DNA from: Chitinimonas koreensis | GTDB taxonomy: Bacteria > Pseudomonadota > Gammaproteobacteria > Burkholderiales > Chitinimonadaceae | DNA length: 64,000 nt | NCBI RefSeq assembly: GCF_014353015.1 | Contig: NZ_CP060704.1 | Span: 2,691,001-2,755,000, forward strand | Reading direction: 5' to 3' | Shown here: in pieces, positions 61,999 to 64,000 of the stretch | How positions within the stretch are numbered: position 1 is the first letter of the stretch | Layout of the letters: every line of letters begins with the position of its first letter | Notes under the pieces: generated by a model | Told to the model about the DNA's origin: nothing | Database searches by the model: none | The model's input: only the letters and a program-made list of their open reading frames with translations | Translations under genes and position numbers: made by a program

Positions 61999-63103
61999 AT
62001 GGAAGCCGAACGCCTCAACCAGATCGAGAACAGCATCGCCGACCTCGCCGCCCGCGGCGACGAGCTGCGGAGGTATCTTTGACTACCCGGGCAAGAAGGA
62101 CCGGCTCGAGGAAGTCTCCCGCCTGAGCGAAGACCCCGATATCTGGAACGACCCCAAGCGCGCCCAGGAGATCGGCAAGGAAAAGAAGCTGCTCGAAGCC
62201 GTGGTGCTGGTGCTCGACGAGATCGCCCAGGTCACTTCCGACAGCCGCGACCTGTTCGAGATGGCCAAGCCCGAGGAAGACTGGGACACCATCGAATCGG
62301 TGGCCGGTGACCTCGCCTCGGCCGAGGCCAAGATCGCCGACCTCGAATTCCGCCGCATGTTCAGCAACCCGATGGACCCGAACGCCTGCTTCGTCGACAT
62401 CCAGTCGGGCGCCGGCGGCACCGAGGCGCAGGACTGGGCCGGCATGCTGATGCGCATGTACATCCGCTACGCCGAGCGCAAGGGTTTCACCGTCGAGGTG
62501 ATGGAAGAATCGGAAGGCGAAGTGGCCGGCATCCAGAGCTGTACGCTCAAGCTGACCGGCGACTACGCCTACGGCTTCCTGCGCACCGAGACCGGCGTGC
62601 ACCGGCTGGTGCGCGTCTCGCCGTTCGATTCCAACGCCCGCCGCCACACCTCCTTCTCCTCGGTCTTCGTCTACCCCGAGGTCGACGACAGCATCGAGAT
62701 CGAGATCAACCCGGCCGACCTGCGCATCGACACCTTCCGCGCCTCGGGCGCCGGCGGCCAGCACATCAACAAGACCGACTCGGCGGTGCGGATCACCCAC
62801 AACCCGTCCGGCATCGTCGTGCAGTGCCAGAACGACCGCTCGCAGCACCGCAACAAGGACGAGGCGATGCAGATGCTGCGCGCCAAGCTGTACGAGGCCG
62901 AGCTGCGCCGCCGGATGGAAGCGCAGCAGTCGCTCGAAGCCGGCAAGTCCGACATCGGCTGGGGCCACCAGATCCGCTCCTACGTGTTCGACCAGAGCCG
63001 GGTCAAGGACCTGCGCACCAGCGTGGAAGTCGGCAACGTCAAGGGCGTGATGGACGGCGACCTCGATATCTTCATCGAGGCCAGCCTCAAGCAGGGCGTC
63101 TGA
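61999..63103 (+). CDS. prfB: Peptide chain release factor 2 (programmed +1 frameshift)
   Basis: RF2 ends translation at UGA and UAA. The first 27 codons ([16 protein letters not shown]...) run to an in-frame TGA at 62080-62082; ribosomes shift +1 there, so the product is joined from 61999-62079 and 62081-63103, 367 residues, the normal length. The second part shows the stop-codon recognition motif SPF ([16 protein letters not shown]) and the catalytic GGQ loop ([19 protein letters not shown]). This arrangement is conserved autoregulation: when RF2 is scarce the ribosome pauses at UGA and shifts frame. It lies upstream of lysS, a common neighbourhood for prfB, with a lipoprotein gene in between. 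Confidence 0.97.
62071..62083 (+). promoter_or_regulatory. prfB: Programmed +1 frameshift site of prfB
   Basis: The sequence AGG-TAT-CTT-TGA-C matches the universal prfB site: an internal Shine-Dalgarno-like GGAGG just upstream, the slippery CTT codon, the TGA stop and a following C. The shift skips T62080 and reads GAC next. Confidence 0.95.
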
Positions 63104-63171
63104 TCGCGCCGCACCGGGCAATACCGTAGTTCCTAACGCAGTACATTTCATATCCAGGGAGATACAAAAAG

Positions 63172-63624
63172 ATGTCCACGCTCAATAAGATGAAAATCGG
63201 CTTCGTCATCGCCGCCGCAGCGCTGCTGTCGGCCTGTGCCTCGGTGCCCAAGGGCGACCCGAAGCTCGACGCCGAACTGAAGAACTTCAAGCCGCAGGAC
63301 GGCAAGGCCGGGATCTACGTCTATCGCAACGAGACCATGGGCGCCGCCATCGCGATGGACGTCCAGGTCGACGGCAAGCAACTCGGCAAGACCGGCGCCA
63401 ACACCTACCTGTTCACCGCCGTGGAACCGGGCCAGCACAAGCTGGTCGGCAAGGCCGAGACCGACTCCGAACTGACCATCGACACCGTGGCCGGCAAGCT
63501 CTACTACGTGTGGCAGGAAGTGAAGATGGGCGTGATGTCCGCCCGCAACAAGCTGCAACTGGTTGACGAAGCGAAGGGCCAAGCCGGCGTGAAGGAAACC
63601 ACCCTGGCCGCCTCCGCCAACTAA
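63172..63624 (+). CDS. DUF2846-like lipoprotein
   Basis: 150 residues. The N terminus MKIGFVIAAAALLSACAS is a lipoprotein signal with lipobox LSAC, so the mature protein is anchored by Cys to a membrane. The body (KAGIYVYRNETMGAAIAMDV, KTGANTYLFTAVEPGQHKL, GKLYYVWQEVKMGVMSAR) fits the DUF2846 family of small beta-rich lipoproteins, whose role is unknown. The Shine-Dalgarno AGGGAGA precedes ATG 63172. A strong hairpin separates it from lysS. Confidence 0.88.
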   Translation: MSTLNKMKIGFVIAAAALLSACASVPKGDPKLDAELKNFKPQDGKAGIYVYRNETMGAAIAMDVQVDGKQLGKTGANTYLFTAVEPGQHKLVGKAETDSELTIDTVAGKLYYVWQEVKMGVMSARNKLQLVDEAKGQAGVKETTLAASAN

Positions 63625-63640
63625 AAGTACGTGCAATCAA

Positions 63641-63670
63641 TCGGGCGGCGCGGGCAACCGCGCCGCCCGA
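63641..63670 (+). terminator. 12-bp perfect hairpin after the lipoprotein gene
   Basis: TCGGGCGGCGCG (63641-63652), loop GGCAAC, CGCGCCGCCCGA (63659-63670). It lies 17 bp after the stop codon and 19 bp before the lysS start; no U tract, so partial termination or an mRNA-stabilising stem is possible. Confidence 0.6.
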
Positions 63671-63689
63671 CAGACCCAGGATGCCCTGA

Positions 63690-64000
63690 ATGTCCGACCA
63701 GCAAAGTCCCCTCGCCCTCGACGAAAACCAGCTCATCGCCGAGCGCCGCGCCAAGCTTGCCGAGATCCGCAAGCAGGGCGTCGCCTTCCCCAACGACTTC
63801 AAGCCCACGCACAAGGCCGGCGCGCTGCACGCCAGGCACGACGCGGCGGAGAAGGAAGCGCTCGAAGCCGATGCGATCGAAGTGTCGGTCGCCGGCCGCA
63901 TGATGCTGAAACGGGTGATGGGCAAGGCCGCCTTCGCGACGCTGCAGGACGACACCGGCCGCATCCAGCTCTACATCGCGCTGGACAAGGTCGGCGAGGC
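63690..64000 (+). CDS. lysS: Lysyl-tRNA synthetase, class II (5' part only)
   Basis: Charges tRNA-Lys with lysine. Only the first 103 residues are in the window. They show the N-terminal helix and OB-fold anticodon-binding domain ([52 protein letters not shown]), typical of bacterial LysS. AGGA lies 8 nt before ATG 63690. The frame is open at the right edge. Confidence 0.93.
   Translation, partial: MSDQQSPLALDENQLIAERRAKLAEIRKQGVAFPNDFKPTHKAGALHARHDAAEKEALEADAIEVSVAGRMMLKRVMGKAAFATLQDDTGRIQLYIALDKVGE

Noticed and set aside
61999..62082. prfB as a truncated pseudogene because of the in-frame TGA
   Set aside because: The stop sits in the conserved CTT-TGA-C programmed frameshift context and the rest of RF2 is complete.

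Overview
The window is a GC-rich chromosomal segment of a Gram-negative proteobacterium, most likely a betaproteobacterium. Support comes from the prfB-lipoprotein-lysS end, the long (about 1.6 kaa) NAD-glutamate dehydrogenase, and the size of the signalling gene set. I cannot name the genus from sequence alone. No transposase, integrase, tRNA, rRNA or CRISPR array was seen.

Layout. (1) Positions 1-16.8 kb, minus strand: one giant gene running off the left edge. It encodes a LEPR-XLL surface or secreted protein with a large FG-GAP/VCBS-type calcium-motif region, about 16 CARDB-like Ig-fold repeats and a propeller-like tail. It contains 1101-bp tandem repeats. (2) 16.9-19.9 kb, minus strand: a short HlyD/RND-type periplasmic adaptor and an Atm1/HMT1-type ABC exporter. 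(3) 20.0-25.1 kb, plus strand: a 37-residue membrane peptide gene and NAD-glutamate dehydrogenase with a textbook terminator. (4) 25.5-61.8 kb, plus strand: an almost uninterrupted 36-kb signal-transduction superlocus. (5) 61.8-64 kb: prfB with its programmed +1 frameshift, a DUF2846-like lipoprotein, and the start of lysS.

The superlocus contains six hybrid histidine kinases, all ending in Hpt and all but one with two receiver domains. Three genes encode REC-REC-HisKA-ATPase proteins with an altered G1 box; each lies directly upstream of a hybrid kinase or a sensor-kinase pair. Three stand-alone sensor proteins each precede a kinase: a periplasmic sugar/autoinducer-type binding protein, a FIST-domain protein, and a cysteine-free SUOX-fold periplasmic protein. 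Outputs are two REC-HD-GYP c-di-GMP phosphodiesterases, one membrane GGDEF cyclase and one LytTR DNA-binding regulator. Sensory inputs are therefore very diverse (SBP_bac_3, Cache-like, MASE1, TPR, periplasmic helical bundle, up to six PAS), while the kinase cores are nearly identical in DNA sequence. This suggests serial duplication or gene conversion and a shared phosphorelay feeding c-di-GMP turnover. That wiring is inference.

Sequence quality caveat: six genes (giant protein, HlyD adaptor, ABC exporter, glutamate dehydrogenase and two dual-REC proteins) are each broken by a single missing base, several in G/C runs. The downstream frames are fully conserved in character, so I read these as probable assembly indels rather than decayed genes. 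The prfB frameshift is genuine biology.
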